Source: Pyrinomonadaceae bacterium
Lineage (GTDB): Bacteria; Acidobacteriota; Blastocatellia; Pyrinomonadales; Pyrinomonadaceae
Reading direction: 5' to 3'
DNA: 64,000 nucleotides
Assembly (NCBI GenBank): GCA_019186825.1
Contig: JABARP010000001.1
Span: 1-64,000, forward strand
Part shown: positions 17,892 to 27,375 of the stretch, one piece after another
How positions within the stretch are numbered: the stretch's first letter is position 1
How the letters are laid out: each line of letters opens with the position of its first letter
Translations under genes and position numbers: made by a program
Notes under the pieces: model-generated
What the model saw: the letters and a program-made list of their open reading frames with translations, nothing else
Database searches by the model: none
Told to the model about the DNA's origin: nothing

Positions 17892-17915
17892 GGCTGCCTG
17901 CAACGGCAGCCTTTT
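17892..17915. terminator. Rho-independent terminator after the RRM gene
   Basis: GGCTGCC (17892-17898), loop TGCAAC, GGCAGCC (17905-17911), then TTTT. It stands between the RRM gene and the end of a convergent methyltransferase gene. An A-run on the other side (plus strand GAAAAT) gives the minus strand a short T-run too. Confidence 0.85.
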
Positions 17916-18563
17916 CTATTTCTTTTCGAGAAGGAAACCCGTCTTTGACCACCCGATCGGCTCTGTGATCGGAAATTCATAACTGCCGACGATCCTAAAC
18001 CTCTTTTTCGCCGACGCTTTAACCTGTTCGATCGGATGGATCTTGAAATTGTAAAGCAGCTTTAAGACCGAGCCGACGATCGATGGCTTTACAGGAAGCA
18101 GGACGAGGCGAGCGCCTTTTTTCATCACTCTTGCTGCCTCGGCCAGTCCGTCATCGGGCGATACGTATTCTAGTACGCCGCACATCAGTACGAGATCGAA
18201 CGTCTGATCCGCGAATGGCATAGCAAGCACATTAGCCTGTACAAAATTTGCGACCCGCGGAGCTTTGCGAAACCTCGCGAATTCGTCGCGTGCGACCTCG
18301 AGCGAGTTGTGTGAGAGATCAAGGCCCGTCAGTCTTTCAAACTTGAAATTCGTATCCCGAAAGGCGAGCGAAACGAGGCCTGTTCCGCAGCCTGCGTCAA
18401 GAACCTGCGACGATGGGCCCGTGCGTAGGTCGAGCGAACGCAAATACCTCTTCACCGAGTCGCGATAGCCGTTGATCTTCATCGCGAGGTTCTGCACGTC
18501 GGCGATGCGATCGTAGAATCCGCGTGTGCGGTCGGGCCGTGGCTTTGCGCCATTCCTCGGCAT
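17916..18563 (-). CDS. Class I SAM-dependent methyltransferase (UbiE-like fold)
   Basis: A 215-aa Rossmann-fold methyltransferase. Motif I is VLDAGCGTGLVSLAF (about 54-68), with the acidic LTGLDLSHNSLEVA (motif II), QANVLAMPFADQTFDLVLMCGVLEY (motif III region) and LVLLPVKPS. Substrate unknown; the resemblance to UbiE/MenG is limited to the fold. Menaquinone is made by the futalosine route in this genome, so a final quinone methyltransferase is one possibility, but nothing here proves it. It lies 6 bases after the TlpA-like gene on the same strand. Confidence 0.8.
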   Translation of the reverse strand: MPRNGAKPRPDRTRGFYDRIADVQNLAMKINGYRDSVKRYLRSLDLRTGPSSQVLDAGCGTGLVSLAFRDTNFKFERLTGLDLSHNSLEVARDEFARFRKAPRVANFVQANVLAMPFADQTFDLVLMCGVLEYVSPDDGLAEAARVMKKGARLVLLPVKPSIVGSVLKLLYNFKIHPIEQVKASAKKRFRIVGSYEFPITEPIGWSKTGFLLEKK

Positions 18564-18569
18564 AGACGT

Positions 18570-19976
18570 TCACTTTTCCTCGAGAAGTTTCTTGATCGTG
18601 GCCTCGATCTGCGCAAGCCGCTGCGGGCTCGTGCCCGATTCAACGAATCTAACTACACCTTTGCGGTCAAGAATTACAGCCGTCGGTAAGCGCGTCGCTC
18701 CGTAAGCGAGTTGGTTCCGCTGGTCGAGAGCGACGGGAATGTCATACGGCATCTTGTGCTTTTCGCGAAAGGCTTTTATCAGCGCAAGCTCATCCTTTTT
18801 GTTCGGAGGCAAGCCTTCAAGCTCACCGTAGTATCGCGTGATACCGATGATCTCGAACCCATCCTTGCTGAACAGCTCGTGCCATTCTCGCAGCTCAGGC
18901 ATCGCTTCGATGCACGGCACACACCAGATTGCCCAAAAATCGAGAAGCACGACCTTGCCCTTTAGCGACGCAAGTGTTTGCCTGCCCGGAAAAGACACAT
19001 CGATGCCGACGAATTCGGGTGCCTTTTCGCCGAGGATCTTGTACTGATCGCGGCGCACCTTGAATCTGCGCCGAACGTCCTCGCGGATCGAAACCACCTT
19101 GATATCGCGGTTGATCTTGACGTCGATGTCTTCGTAGAACTTCATCGCCTCGGGCTTGCGGCCCGTTTCGATCAGGTATTTGATCTTCTGATCGCCGGCG
19201 TAGTAGTAGAAGCCGGCGGAATTCGCCTGTGCCGCCGTAAGGCGCATATCGTCCAGTGCCTTCTCAGCCTCAACGGAATTCTTCGCATCGCGATACGCCT
19301 CGAACACTAGCATCCCAGCGTCGAGAAGTTCGTCGAGCCCGCGTTCGCGATAACGAGGGTCGTCGAGCATCGACTTTGAAGTTTCGTACGCGGTGACGGC
19401 GAACGGCACCATTTTTTCGAATTCTTTTGCCGCTTGAAATGACTTCGCGATCTCGGCCGTCATCCTTACGATGTCGGTCGGTTTTGAAGGCTCGTGCTTC
19501 TTGTAATCTTCAAGGATCTCGACGGCCTCGACGGGCTTTGCCTGCTTGGCGAGAACGACCGAAAGGATCGAGCGGGCGGTCTGGGCTTTTACGGCGTCGT
19601 CCGATGGGTCGGCGAGATAGCTTGTGAGCGTCTCACGCGTTCCGTCAAAGTTTTGAGCGAGCCAATGAAGCATACCGAGGTAGTAGAGATCGTCCCTTTC
19701 GGATGTCTTTTTGTTGCCGAGACGAAGGGCGTTGTGGGCGGCGAGGGCCTTTTGCTGCGAGAGTAGAACGTCGAGATGATCCTTGCTGAACGGAACCTTC
19801 TTCTGTGCGTATTCATCCGCTTTTACGCGGACGTAGGATGACGCCTCTTCATACAATTCTTTGGCCGTCGGCGTGTTGTCGGCCGTTGGCGTTGGCGTCG
19901 GCGCGGTGCGGCCGGATTGAGCCGAGACAAACGCGGAAAGTAGCCAAAGCAATGAAAAACTAAGAAAAAACTTCAT
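18570..19976 (-). CDS. Exported TlpA-like thioredoxin-fold protein with helical N-terminal region
   Basis: A 468-aa protein. The signal peptide ends near residue 19 (SAFVSAQ), followed by a Pro/Thr linker. A helical, TPR-like region spans about 40-310. A TlpA/AhpC-type thioredoxin domain covers about 325-465, with active site WAIWCVPCIEAMP (CxxC) and the cis-Pro loop RLPTAVIL. Likely a periplasmic thiol-disulfide reductase anchored to a protein-binding scaffold. It overlaps thiO by 4 bases (19973-19976), so it is translated from the same message. Confidence 0.85.
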   Translation of the reverse strand: MKFFLSFSLLWLLSAFVSAQSGRTAPTPTPTADNTPTAKELYEEASSYVRVKADEYAQKKVPFSKDHLDVLLSQQKALAAHNALRLGNKKTSERDDLYYLGMLHWLAQNFDGTRETLTSYLADPSDDAVKAQTARSILSVVLAKQAKPVEAVEILEDYKKHEPSKPTDIVRMTAEIAKSFQAAKEFEKMVPFAVTAYETSKSMLDDPRYRERGLDELLDAGMLVFEAYRDAKNSVEAEKALDDMRLTAAQANSAGFYYYAGDQKIKYLIETGRKPEAMKFYEDIDVKINRDIKVVSIREDVRRRFKVRRDQYKILGEKAPEFVGIDVSFPGRQTLASLKGKVVLLDFWAIWCVPCIEAMPELREWHELFSKDGFEIIGITRYYGELEGLPPNKKDELALIKAFREKHKMPYDIPVALDQRNQLAYGATRLPTAVILDRKGVVRFVESGTSPQRLAQIEATIKKLLEEK

Positions 19977-21100
19977 CGTTGTACTGACCCATTAACGAGT
20001 CGGCGAAAAAAGCGTACCGGGGAAAATTCTTCCGGCGACGGAGCAACGCCTCGGATGTCGTCGGCGATCAGCTTCGCAGTTACCGGTGAGAGCAGAATCC
20101 CATTTCGAAAGGCTCCAAGCGCCAGCAACAGGTTTTCGGCGTTCGGCGTTCGGCCCAAAACCGGAAGCCGATCCGGCGCAAATGGACGAAACCCCGTCCA
20201 GGCGTCCTGCGGTTTTTGCGATCCGAGACTTGGCGAGATCTCGGTCGTACTTTCGATGAGATGCGCGGTCGCCTCGTTGGTTATCGTTTCGTCAAAACCG
20301 GCGTCGTCCATTGTTGCTCCGGCGAGAACGCGTCCATCGCTACGCGGAACGATATAACCACGCGGGCCGACGATCACATGCTCGAAAAGACGTTTCGCCG
20401 TCCGGAACTGCAAGATCTGCCCACGCATCGGCTTGATCACAAAAGGCAGTTCAACTCCGGCATCGATCGCCGTCCCCCACGCACCGGCAGCAAGCACGAC
20501 CTTGTCGGCGGAAAATTTTGAGTCGTCGGCAAAGGCTCCTGTAACCTTGCCGTTCTCGACCGTGAGCTTGTCGATCCGGGTATTCTCGACGAACTTCACT
20601 CCGCGGACCTCGCACGAACGCTGAAGAGCCTCGACAAGCTTGCGATTGTCGATCTGGCCGTCCTTTGGCAAATAGAAACCGCCGAGAACGTCGGTCGAGA
20701 CGAAAGGTTCCGCGCGTCGAATGTCCGTTGCGGAAAGCTGCTCGATCTCGAATCCCGCGGCCATTTGCCACGCGAACCGCTCCCGCCGCTCCGCAATATC
20801 AGCTTCCGTAAAACTCAAGAGCAACGTGCCGGCATTGTCGAGGCCGACGTCGATGTCCGTCTCTTCAAGAAGCGATGCGGCAAGCGCTGGAAACATCTCA
20901 CGCGATCCGATGCAAAGCCTGAAAAACGCGTCGTCGCCGTAGGCTTCGGCCTGCGCGCCCAACATTCCGGCGGCGGCGGACGATGCTTGCCGGCCGCACC
21001 GGCCACGCTCGACGACGCAGACGCTGTGGTCAAATGCGAGCTCTCGGGCGATGCTAAGCCCGATCACACCGCCGCCGATGATCAGTACATCCGTGGTCAT
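19973..21100 (-). CDS. thiO: Glycine oxidase-like FAD-dependent oxidoreductase
   Basis: A 375-aa DAO-family flavoenzyme. The N-terminal FAD-binding motif is VLIIGGGVIGLSIARELA (G9-x-G-x-x-G pattern). Further family blocks are GRCGRQASSAAAGMLG, KPMRGQILQFRT, PRGYIVPRSDGRVLAGATMDDAGFD and the C-terminal GAFRNGILLSPVTAKLIADDI. This pattern is that of ThiO, which oxidises glycine to iminoglycine for the thiazole of thiamine. No other thiamine gene is adjacent. First gene of a short operon with the TlpA-like protein. Confidence 0.88.
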   Translation of the reverse strand: MTTDVLIIGGGVIGLSIARELAFDHSVCVVERGRCGRQASSAAAGMLGAQAEAYGDDAFFRLCIGSREMFPALAASLLEETDIDVGLDNAGTLLLSFTEADIAERRERFAWQMAAGFEIEQLSATDIRRAEPFVSTDVLGGFYLPKDGQIDNRKLVEALQRSCEVRGVKFVENTRIDKLTVENGKVTGAFADDSKFSADKVVLAAGAWGTAIDAGVELPFVIKPMRGQILQFRTAKRLFEHVIVGPRGYIVPRSDGRVLAGATMDDAGFDETITNEATAHLIESTTEISPSLGSQKPQDAWTGFRPFAPDRLPVLGRTPNAENLLLALGAFRNGILLSPVTAKLIADDIRGVAPSPEEFSPVRFFRRLVNGSVQR

Positions 21101-21269
21101 TTTCGTGTGCTATAGATGATGTTATTACGCCGCTCGACAGGCTGCAAAAGCGTTAAGTATTGGGAAGTTGGCAGGTTGATGAAGGATCCGCCGAGAATCA
21201 CTGCTTTCAGGCGACGCGGGATTCGCAAAGACGGTCTCACTGTGCCAAAATTGTCTTTATATTTGCTTT

Positions 21270-22292
21270 ATGAAACACACGATCACATTGATCCCCGGCG
21301 ACGGCATCGGACCGGAGATAGTTGCGGCTACGGTCCGCGTAATTGAGGCGACAGGCGTTGATATCGAGTGGGAAACGCAGATCTTGGGCGCACAAGCTCA
21401 GGAGAAATTCGGCACGACGCTGCCCGATGCGACGATCGAGTCTATAAAGCGGAATAAGGTCGCGCTAAAAGGCCCGCAGATGACGCCGGTCGGCAAAGGA
21501 TTTACGTCCGTGAACGTAGGCCTGCGAAAAGCTCTCGACCTATATGCGAACGTGCGGCCCGTAAAGGCTTTGCCGAACATCCCCTGCCGCAATCCCGAAC
21601 TCGATCTCGTGATCGTACGAGAGAACACCGAAGACCTTTATGCGGGCCTCGAACACGTGGTCGTGCCTGGCGTAGTTGAGAGCCTGAAGATCATTACCGA
21701 GAAAGCATCCGCACGTATCGCCCGCTATGCCTTCGAATACGCGAGGGCGAATGGCCGAAAGAAGGTCACCGCAGTTCATAAAGCGAACATTATGAAGCTC
21801 TCGGACGGGCTTTTCCTCGATTGCTTTTATAACGTGGCGAAGGATTTTCCCGAGATCGAGGCAGATGACAAGATCATCGACAATTGCTGTATGCAGCTTG
21901 TGATGCGGCCTGAGCAATTCGACGTTCTCGTGCTCGAAAATCTTTACGGCGATATTGTTTCCGACCTTTGTGCAGGATTGATCGGCGGCTTGGGATTGGC
22001 ACCGGGGGCGAATATCGGCGAACTTGGAGCAGTTTTCGAAGCTGTACACGGCTCCGCACCTGATATCGCGGGACAGGGCATCGCAAACCCGACGGCTTTG
22101 ATGCTGTCTGCCGTACAGATGCTTTATCACATCGGCGAAAAGGAAGCCGGCGATAGGATGAAGGACGCGATCCTCGCCGTATTTGCCGACGGAGAGCATA
22201 TCACTCGCGATCTCGGCGGTTCGGCTAAGACAAATGAATTTGCCCGCGCCATCGAAGCAAAAATAAAGGCCGAAGCAACCGCCTCGGCCTGA
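21270..22292 (+). CDS. NAD-type isocitrate dehydrogenase (isocitrate/isopropylmalate family)
   Basis: A 340-aa beta-decarboxylating dehydrogenase. [11 protein letters not shown] at the N-terminus, the substrate loop [32 protein letters not shown], the catalytic [13 protein letters not shown], and [19 protein letters not shown] with [15 protein letters not shown] are all present. The VRPVKALP and [10 protein letters not shown] forms point to isocitrate or homoisocitrate rather than isopropylmalate. The short monomer and absence of an NADP-type C-terminus suggest NAD-dependent isocitrate dehydrogenase of the citric acid cycle. Divergent from thiO across 169 bases. Confidence 0.88.
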   Translation: MKHTITLIPGDGIGPEIVAATVRVIEATGVDIEWETQILGAQAQEKFGTTLPDATIESIKRNKVALKGPQMTPVGKGFTSVNVGLRKALDLYANVRPVKALPNIPCRNPELDLVIVRENTEDLYAGLEHVVVPGVVESLKIITEKASARIARYAFEYARANGRKKVTAVHKANIMKLSDGLFLDCFYNVAKDFPEIEADDKIIDNCCMQLVMRPEQFDVLVLENLYGDIVSDLCAGLIGGLGLAPGANIGELGAVFEAVHGSAPDIAGQGIANPTALMLSAVQMLYHIGEKEAGDRMKDAILAVFADGEHITRDLGGSAKTNEFARAIEAKIKAEATASA

Positions 22293-22297
22293 TCTAA

Positions 22298-22309
22298 CGG
22301 CAATTGCCG
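22298..22309. other. 12-bp palindrome between convergent genes
   Basis: CGGCAATTGCCG, just after the dehydrogenase stop and before the stop of the opposite M13 peptidase gene. It can form a small hairpin but has no T-run, so a terminator role is doubtful. Confidence 0.3.
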
Positions 22310-22314
22310 CTTGC

Positions 22315-24372
22315 CTACCAAACGCGTACGCGGTCTTTCGGTGCTAGGTAGAGCTTTTGACCGGGCTTGACGTCAAAGGCTGTGTACCATGCATCGAGAT
22401 TTCGAACCGTATCTGCTCGGTATTGTTCTGGGGCGTGCCCGTCGGTCGCAATGATGACACGCAGCGTCTCGGGACGCATTTTTCCGCGCCACGCCTGGCC
22501 GAACGCGATAAAGAATCGCTGATCACCCGAGAAGCCGTTCTTGGCGGGTGCCTCCTTGCCCTTATAAGCCGCTCTGTATGCATCGTAGGCGGCAGAGAGC
22601 CCTGCTACATCCGCGATGTTCTCTCCGAGCGTTAATTTGCCGTTTACGTGCAATCCCGGCAGCGGTTCGTATTGATCGAATTGTGCCGCAAGCTTTGCCC
22701 CAGAGGCCTTGAAATGCTCGAAGTCGGCGGGAGTCCACCAATTCACCATCTTTCCGGTCGCGTCGAACTGGCTGCCTGAATCGTCAAAGCTGTGGCTGAT
22801 CTCGTGGCCGATAACGCCGCCGATAGAACCATAATTCTCAACCGGATCGGCGTCCATATCAAAGAACGGCGGGTTAAGGATCGCGGCCGGGAAATTCAGC
22901 GCGTTCTGCAGGGGCAGATTGACGGCGTTGACTGTTTGCGGCGTCATCCACCACTCGGTCTTATCGACAGGCTGCCGAAGCTTTGAAAGGCTCCATTTGT
23001 AGTTGAAGACGCTTAACCTGCGTGCATTCCCGAGCGGGTCATTCGCCTTGATCTCGACGCCTCGGTAGCTGCGGAATTTGTCCGGATATCCGACGCCGAC
23101 ATAAAGCGTCGCAAGCTTCGCCTTTGCCTTCGCTTTTGTCTCAGGCGACATCCAATCCAGGGCATCGACGCGCTTGCCAAACGCCGTAACTATATTCTTT
23201 ACAAGGGTTTGGATCTCGGCCTTTGCTCGAGCCGGGAAGTATTTCTCGACATAGAGTTTGCCGACCGCATCGCCGAGGGCGTTGCTCGCGGCGTTGATCG
23301 CACGCTGCTCACGCGACGATTGCTGAGGAATTCCATAAAGCGTCTTGCCGTAGAACTCAAAGCGCTCGTTGGCAAAGTCGCTCGGCAGGAGGCCCGATGC
23401 GGCGTCGATCACGCGGAAGGTCAGATATTCTTTCCATGTTTCAATTGGCTCGCTGGCAACAAGCGCCGATTCACCGACAACGGCCTTCGGATGCCAAACG
23501 ATCAGCATTGGCTCTTGGTCGAGGCTGCCGGCTTTGAAATATGTGTCCCAGTCGATTCCCGGGGCCTTTTTTGCAAAATCGGCACGCTGCCAGGGATTGT
23601 TCGCCTTGTGTACATCGGCGGACTCCTCGCGGCTTGCGTGAGCATTCGCGATCTTCACTTCAAGGTCGAAGATCCGCTTGGCCTTAGCGTCGGCATCTCC
23701 AATGTTTGCAAGAGTTAGGATCTTCGCGATGTGTGCCGTGTATTTTGCCTGCAGATCCTTGCTGCGGTCGTCGGTGCCCAGATAGTTGTCGCGATCGGGC
23801 ATTCCCAAACCACCTTGCAGCAGATACGGCACGTTCTTTGTCGGGTTGTTGAAATCTGCCGAAATGAAGACGCCGAAAAGATTCGGCGTGTAGAAATTCG
23901 TCGAGTTAAGCGGATCGACATCGGCACGCAGTTCGCTTCCGAGCACGCGCGAAAGGTCGGTCAAATTCTTTATTGCGGCAATCCCGTCAAGATCGCTCTT
24001 GATCGGCGAAAGGCCGAGTTTCTCGATCGCGGCGGTGTCAAGAAATGCTTTGTAATAGTTCGCGATGGCCTGCGACTCAGGGTCTTTTGACCTTCCCGCC
24101 TGCTCGATCAGACCTCTCGTTCGTTTCTGCACAACGTCGAAGATCGCGTCAAAAGCGCCGTAGGACGAACGATCGGCCGGGATATCGGCATTCTTGTACC
24201 AGGTGCCGTTAGCATACATAAAAAAGTCGTCTCCGGGAGCGACGGACGTATCCATTCCGGCGAGATCGATGCCCGGCGTTCTTGCCTGCGCGACCGCGGA
24301 CATCGGCAACAGGCCGACAAAAAGCGTGAAAACTGCAGCAAATGTAAGTATTTTTTGTGAGAACTTATTCAT
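22315..24372 (-). CDS. M13 family (neprilysin/PepO-like) zinc metallopeptidase
   Basis: About 685 residues, exported. The signal peptide runs to about residue 28 (LLPMSAVAQ). The catalytic zinc motif is IGHEISHSFDDSG (HExxH) with the third ligand in GENIADVAG, and the substrate-side NAVNLPLQNALNFPAAIL is conserved in neprilysins. The C-terminus ends in a basic W-containing form (RVRVW) as in PepO/neprilysin (CRVW type). It cleaves oligopeptides in the periplasm. The start at 24372 puts the signal peptide at the N-terminus; an upstream ATG adds eight polar residues. Confidence 0.93.
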   Translation of the reverse strand: MNKFSQKILTFAAVFTLFVGLLPMSAVAQARTPGIDLAGMDTSVAPGDDFFMYANGTWYKNADIPADRSSYGAFDAIFDVVQKRTRGLIEQAGRSKDPESQAIANYYKAFLDTAAIEKLGLSPIKSDLDGIAAIKNLTDLSRVLGSELRADVDPLNSTNFYTPNLFGVFISADFNNPTKNVPYLLQGGLGMPDRDNYLGTDDRSKDLQAKYTAHIAKILTLANIGDADAKAKRIFDLEVKIANAHASREESADVHKANNPWQRADFAKKAPGIDWDTYFKAGSLDQEPMLIVWHPKAVVGESALVASEPIETWKEYLTFRVIDAASGLLPSDFANERFEFYGKTLYGIPQQSSREQRAINAASNALGDAVGKLYVEKYFPARAKAEIQTLVKNIVTAFGKRVDALDWMSPETKAKAKAKLATLYVGVGYPDKFRSYRGVEIKANDPLGNARRLSVFNYKWSLSKLRQPVDKTEWWMTPQTVNAVNLPLQNALNFPAAILNPPFFDMDADPVENYGSIGGVIGHEISHSFDDSGSQFDATGKMVNWWTPADFEHFKASGAKLAAQFDQYEPLPGLHVNGKLTLGENIADVAGLSAAYDAYRAAYKGKEAPAKNGFSGDQRFFIAFGQAWRGKMRPETLRVIIATDGHAPEQYRADTVRNLDAWYTAFDVKPGQKLYLAPKDRVRVW

Positions 24373-24534
24373 ACGTCTTTCCTCTGTTACCGTCAAAATA
24401 GGTGTATCTGGACTATAATACGAACCAACACGCCGCGAGGTTATTCAAGAAAGAGTTTGCAACTCGCGGGCGGCTTACCCGTTCTAAGGATGCGGCGAAT
24501 GGAGTTTCGCGTTCGCCTTGAGAGGATGTTGAGA

Positions 24535-24927
24535 ATGAAACTTGCGATCATTACATTGATCTCCACACTTTTATTTGCGATGACGATCACAGCTCAGTCA
24601 CCCGAAACCGTTTCGTTGAAAGCAGGCCAGCGCAAGAGCGCCGTGAAAGGCCGCCTGAAGATCAAATTTCTTTCGGTCGAGGAAGACTCACGCTGTCCGG
24701 AAGGTGCTCAGTGCATCTGGGCGGGCAATGCGAAGATAAAGATCTCGGTCAGCGGGATGTACGAGACGAAGACCTTTGAGCTGAATACGAATATGGCTCC
24801 GCAATCCGTTACGATGGATTGCTGGGCGATAGAGATCGAATCGCTGCTGCCCGCAAAATCTGCCGACAAGGCGACCGATCAAAAGGATTACGTTGCGAAT
24901 TTGAAGATCACAAGGCTCCAGCGATAG
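24535..24927 (+). CDS. Small exported protein, unknown family with CPxxxxC motif
   Basis: A 130-aa protein from the ATG at 24535 (signal peptide MKLAIITLISTLLFAMTITAQ; GAGG upstream). The mature part is beta-rich and carries DSRCPEGAQCIWAGNAKI, a pattern I know from many small secreted bacterial proteins without assigned function, plus a third Cys further on. The upstream in-frame extension to 24457 looks non-coding in composition. Its 3' end overlaps the convergent DoxX-like gene by 20 bases. Confidence 0.7.
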   Translation: MKLAIITLISTLLFAMTITAQSPETVSLKAGQRKSAVKGRLKIKFLSVEEDSRCPEGAQCIWAGNAKIKISVSGMYETKTFELNTNMAPQSVTMDCWAIEIESLLPAKSADKATDQKDYVANLKITRLQR

Positions 24928-25339
24928 CGCCGCTTCGCGCCGGGAGCGAAAGGATCATCATCAGCATCAGAAGCAGAAAATACGGGATCAGTACGGCCGC
25001 TCCGGCGTAATCCTTTGCGATACGCTGGCCGAAGAACAATCCGCAGATCGCCGCAGAACCGACGATCGACGCATAAAAAAGAACCACCGGCGATCCCGTA
25101 GCAAGTAAATACGCCAGCCCGATCACGGAAGCAACGCCCGTTGCAAGCTCCATCACCGTGATCGTGATGAGCATCACGGGCACAAAACCCGCAAGCGGCG
25201 ACTTCTCGAAATGCGATGTTAGGTATTCGAGATTGCCTTTCCAATCCGCGACCTTGTCGAGCGACGACTGGACAAAAAGGATCGCGACCAGCAATCCGGT
25301 AAAGGCAAGCGGCAGATCTCTTGTGATCTCAAATGTCAC
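24908..25339 (-). CDS. DoxX-like four-helix membrane protein
   Basis: A 143-aa integral membrane protein with four helices (about 9-27, 50-70, 75-97, 105-130). The N-terminal LLVAILFVQSSLDKVADW and GLFFGQRIAKDYAGAAVLIPYFLL fit the DoxX/MauE-like superfamily, whose members accompany redox enzymes in the membrane. No specific function. It lies 6 bases after the Xaa-Pro aminopeptidase on the same strand. Confidence 0.7.
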   Translation of the reverse strand: MTFEITRDLPLAFTGLLVAILFVQSSLDKVADWKGNLEYLTSHFEKSPLAGFVPVMLITITVMELATGVASVIGLAYLLATGSPVVLFYASIVGSAAICGLFFGQRIAKDYAGAAVLIPYFLLLMLMMILSLPARSGAIAGAL

Positions 25340-25345
25340 GGCGCT

Positions 25346-26659
25346 TTACCTCTTTGGACGGGCCTTTGCCATCAAGGCCTCGATCTCGTCGGCATTCTTA
25401 GGCACGGCTGAGGTCAGGTTTCGATTCCCATCCTTTGTAACGAGCACGTCGTCCTCGATACGGATGCCGATACCGCGATATTTCGCGGGAGCCGTTTTGT
25501 CGTTCGGCGGAATGTACAATCCAGGTTCGACCGTCAAGACCATTCCGGGCGCGAATGGCTTCGAATGTTTCGCCTGCTGATCTACGAAATACCGTCCCGC
25601 ATCGTGAACATCAAGCCCGAGATAGTGGCCGACGCCGTGCATATAATATTTCAAATACGCCTTTTTCTTTATCAGATCGCTCGTCTTTCCCTTGAGCAGG
25701 CCAAGCTGCTTCATCCCTTCTGTTAGAAGCTCGATCGAATAATCCTGCCGAGCCTTTACGGTGTTGCCCGTAACGGTATACTCGATGCACTTTTCCTGCA
25801 CGTCGAGGACGACATCGTAAACCTCGCGTTGAGCCGCGGTGTACTTTCCGTTCACAGGGAAAGTTCGCGTTATGTCGGCGGCGTAGTTCTGATACTCGGC
25901 ACCGGCATCGACAAGAAGAAGATCTCCGTCCTTGAGCGGCATATTGTTCTCGACGTAATGCAGGATCGTCGCGTTGTCGCCGCCGCCAATGATCGAGTTA
26001 TACGCAACGCCGCTTGCTCCCTTATCACGCATATACGCCTCGATGAGCGATTCGACCTGCGATTCGTTCATTCCGGGCCGCGTCTTTTTCATCGCGAGAA
26101 TATGGGCGTTCGCGGAGATCGTCGCGGCGGTCTGCATCAGCTCAACCTCTTTGGCGTCCTTGTGAAGACGCATTTCGCCGATGATCGGCGTCGGGTCGAA
26201 GATTGTATGCGGCGGGTAGGCGGCCTTTAGCCTGCGAACGCGCTGCTCTGTGAAGTAATCGAGGATCTGGTTATCCAACGCGCGATCTACCGAAAACCGA
26301 TAATAGAGGTGATCGTGCCCATTCATATGCTTTGCGAGGTCACCGGCAAACTTCTCGATCGAGAATGCCTGATCGCACGCGAAATGCTTCTTCGCGCCAT
26401 CGACGCCGTGCCGTCTGCCGAACCAGGTCTCCATAAGAGGATCCCGCGGTCGGACGTAGAGCGTAAACGGCTTTTTCGAGCTATTGTCGATCACCGCGAT
26501 CGCGTCCGGTTCGGGAAAGCCGGTCAGATACCAAAAATCGTTGTCCTGACGAAACTTGAATTCCGTATCGTAACTTCTTGTCTGTTCGTGGGCAGCGGGA
26601 ATGATGGCGATGGAATTCGGTTCCATCTGCGAGATGAAGCGTTTTAGTTGGGATCGCAT
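25346..26659 (-). CDS. pepP: Xaa-Pro aminopeptidase, M24B
   Basis: A 437-aa cytoplasmic metallopeptidase that removes an N-terminal residue before proline. Residues about 1-130 form the AMP_N domain (EFKFRQDNDFWYLTGFPEPDA). The pita-bread catalytic domain carries the dimanganese ligands in DAGAEYQNYAADITRTFPV (two Asp), HGVGHYLGLDVHD (His), LTVEPGLYI (Glu) and GIRIEDDVLVT (Glu). All are intact. Length is normal for PepP. Confidence 0.95.
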   Translation of the reverse strand: MRSQLKRFISQMEPNSIAIIPAAHEQTRSYDTEFKFRQDNDFWYLTGFPEPDAIAVIDNSSKKPFTLYVRPRDPLMETWFGRRHGVDGAKKHFACDQAFSIEKFAGDLAKHMNGHDHLYYRFSVDRALDNQILDYFTEQRVRRLKAAYPPHTIFDPTPIIGEMRLHKDAKEVELMQTAATISANAHILAMKKTRPGMNESQVESLIEAYMRDKGASGVAYNSIIGGGDNATILHYVENNMPLKDGDLLLVDAGAEYQNYAADITRTFPVNGKYTAAQREVYDVVLDVQEKCIEYTVTGNTVKARQDYSIELLTEGMKQLGLLKGKTSDLIKKKAYLKYYMHGVGHYLGLDVHDAGRYFVDQQAKHSKPFAPGMVLTVEPGLYIPPNDKTAPAKYRGIGIRIEDDVLVTKDGNRNLTSAVPKNADEIEALMAKARPKR

Positions 26660-26786
26660 ATTGAGAATAGTATCGCAAAAGCGGAAAAATTGTCAGCCTC
26701 GCCGCAAGAGTGCACACGTCTTCGCGTTCTGCGAATGGAGTCGGTATAATCCAACAAAAATTCAACCAACAAGGGGAACTTTAATT

Positions 26787-27374
26787 ATGACAAAACGATT
26801 GCTTGCCGTCCTGGCACTCTTTATCTTCGCGGTACCGGCGTTTGCCGACATCGCACGACCGGACAATACACCGAAGCAGCCGAAAAAGGACGCGTCGATC
26901 GATAGCCGTCTGACGATCCGGCTCGAAAAGGATGCAAAAGAAGCGCGACTCATCATTCCGCGTAGCGAGCTTAAGGAACTCATCGCTCAACTCGGTACCG
27001 ATGGGCAAGCAGCTCCTTTGGTAAAGGTCGGCGGTATTTCGCAGGCCCAAACGATCATGGGCGGCACGCTCATCTCGCTTGCGATCCTTTTCGGCGGCGT
27101 CTGGGCATTTCGCTCGGGAAAATTAGCGACAAAGTCAGGCAAGGTTACAGCATCGATCGCTCTCGTTCTTGCGGGCAGTGGTTTGACCTCTCTCGTATAT
27201 GCCAACATCGCGCCACCGCTTGAGACGCGTGCGATCAAGGGCAGCATCTTCTCGCCCGCGATCCAAAAATATAAATTCGTAAGCGGCGCGATCAAGCTTG
27301 AGATCGGGGAGAATGAGACCGCACCGCAGCTGATCGTTCCCGATCCTGCACCGTCACCGACCCCTTCCGAATAA
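26787..27374 (+). CDS. Exported/membrane protein of unknown function
   Basis: A 195-aa protein with a signal peptide (cleavage near VPAFA, residue 20), a helix at about 85-107 and a second near 118-138, and a Pro-rich tail (PDPAPSPTPSE). The ATG at 26787 is preceded by AAGGGGAA at a good distance; the frame is open further upstream but reads as non-coding. It starts a chain of closely spaced plus-strand genes (one base to the next) leading towards queE. Confidence 0.7.
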   Translation: MTKRLLAVLALFIFAVPAFADIARPDNTPKQPKKDASIDSRLTIRLEKDAKEARLIIPRSELKELIAQLGTDGQAAPLVKVGGISQAQTIMGGTLISLAILFGGVWAFRSGKLATKSGKVTASIALVLAGSGLTSLVYANIAPPLETRAIKGSIFSPAIQKYKFVSGAIKLEIGENETAPQLIVPDPAPSPTPSE

Positions 27375-27375
27375 G

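Noticed and set aside
21540..22199. 219-aa antisense ORF over the isocitrate dehydrogenase gene
   Set aside because: The sense strand encodes an intact, conserved enzyme; the antisense frame shows no family signature.
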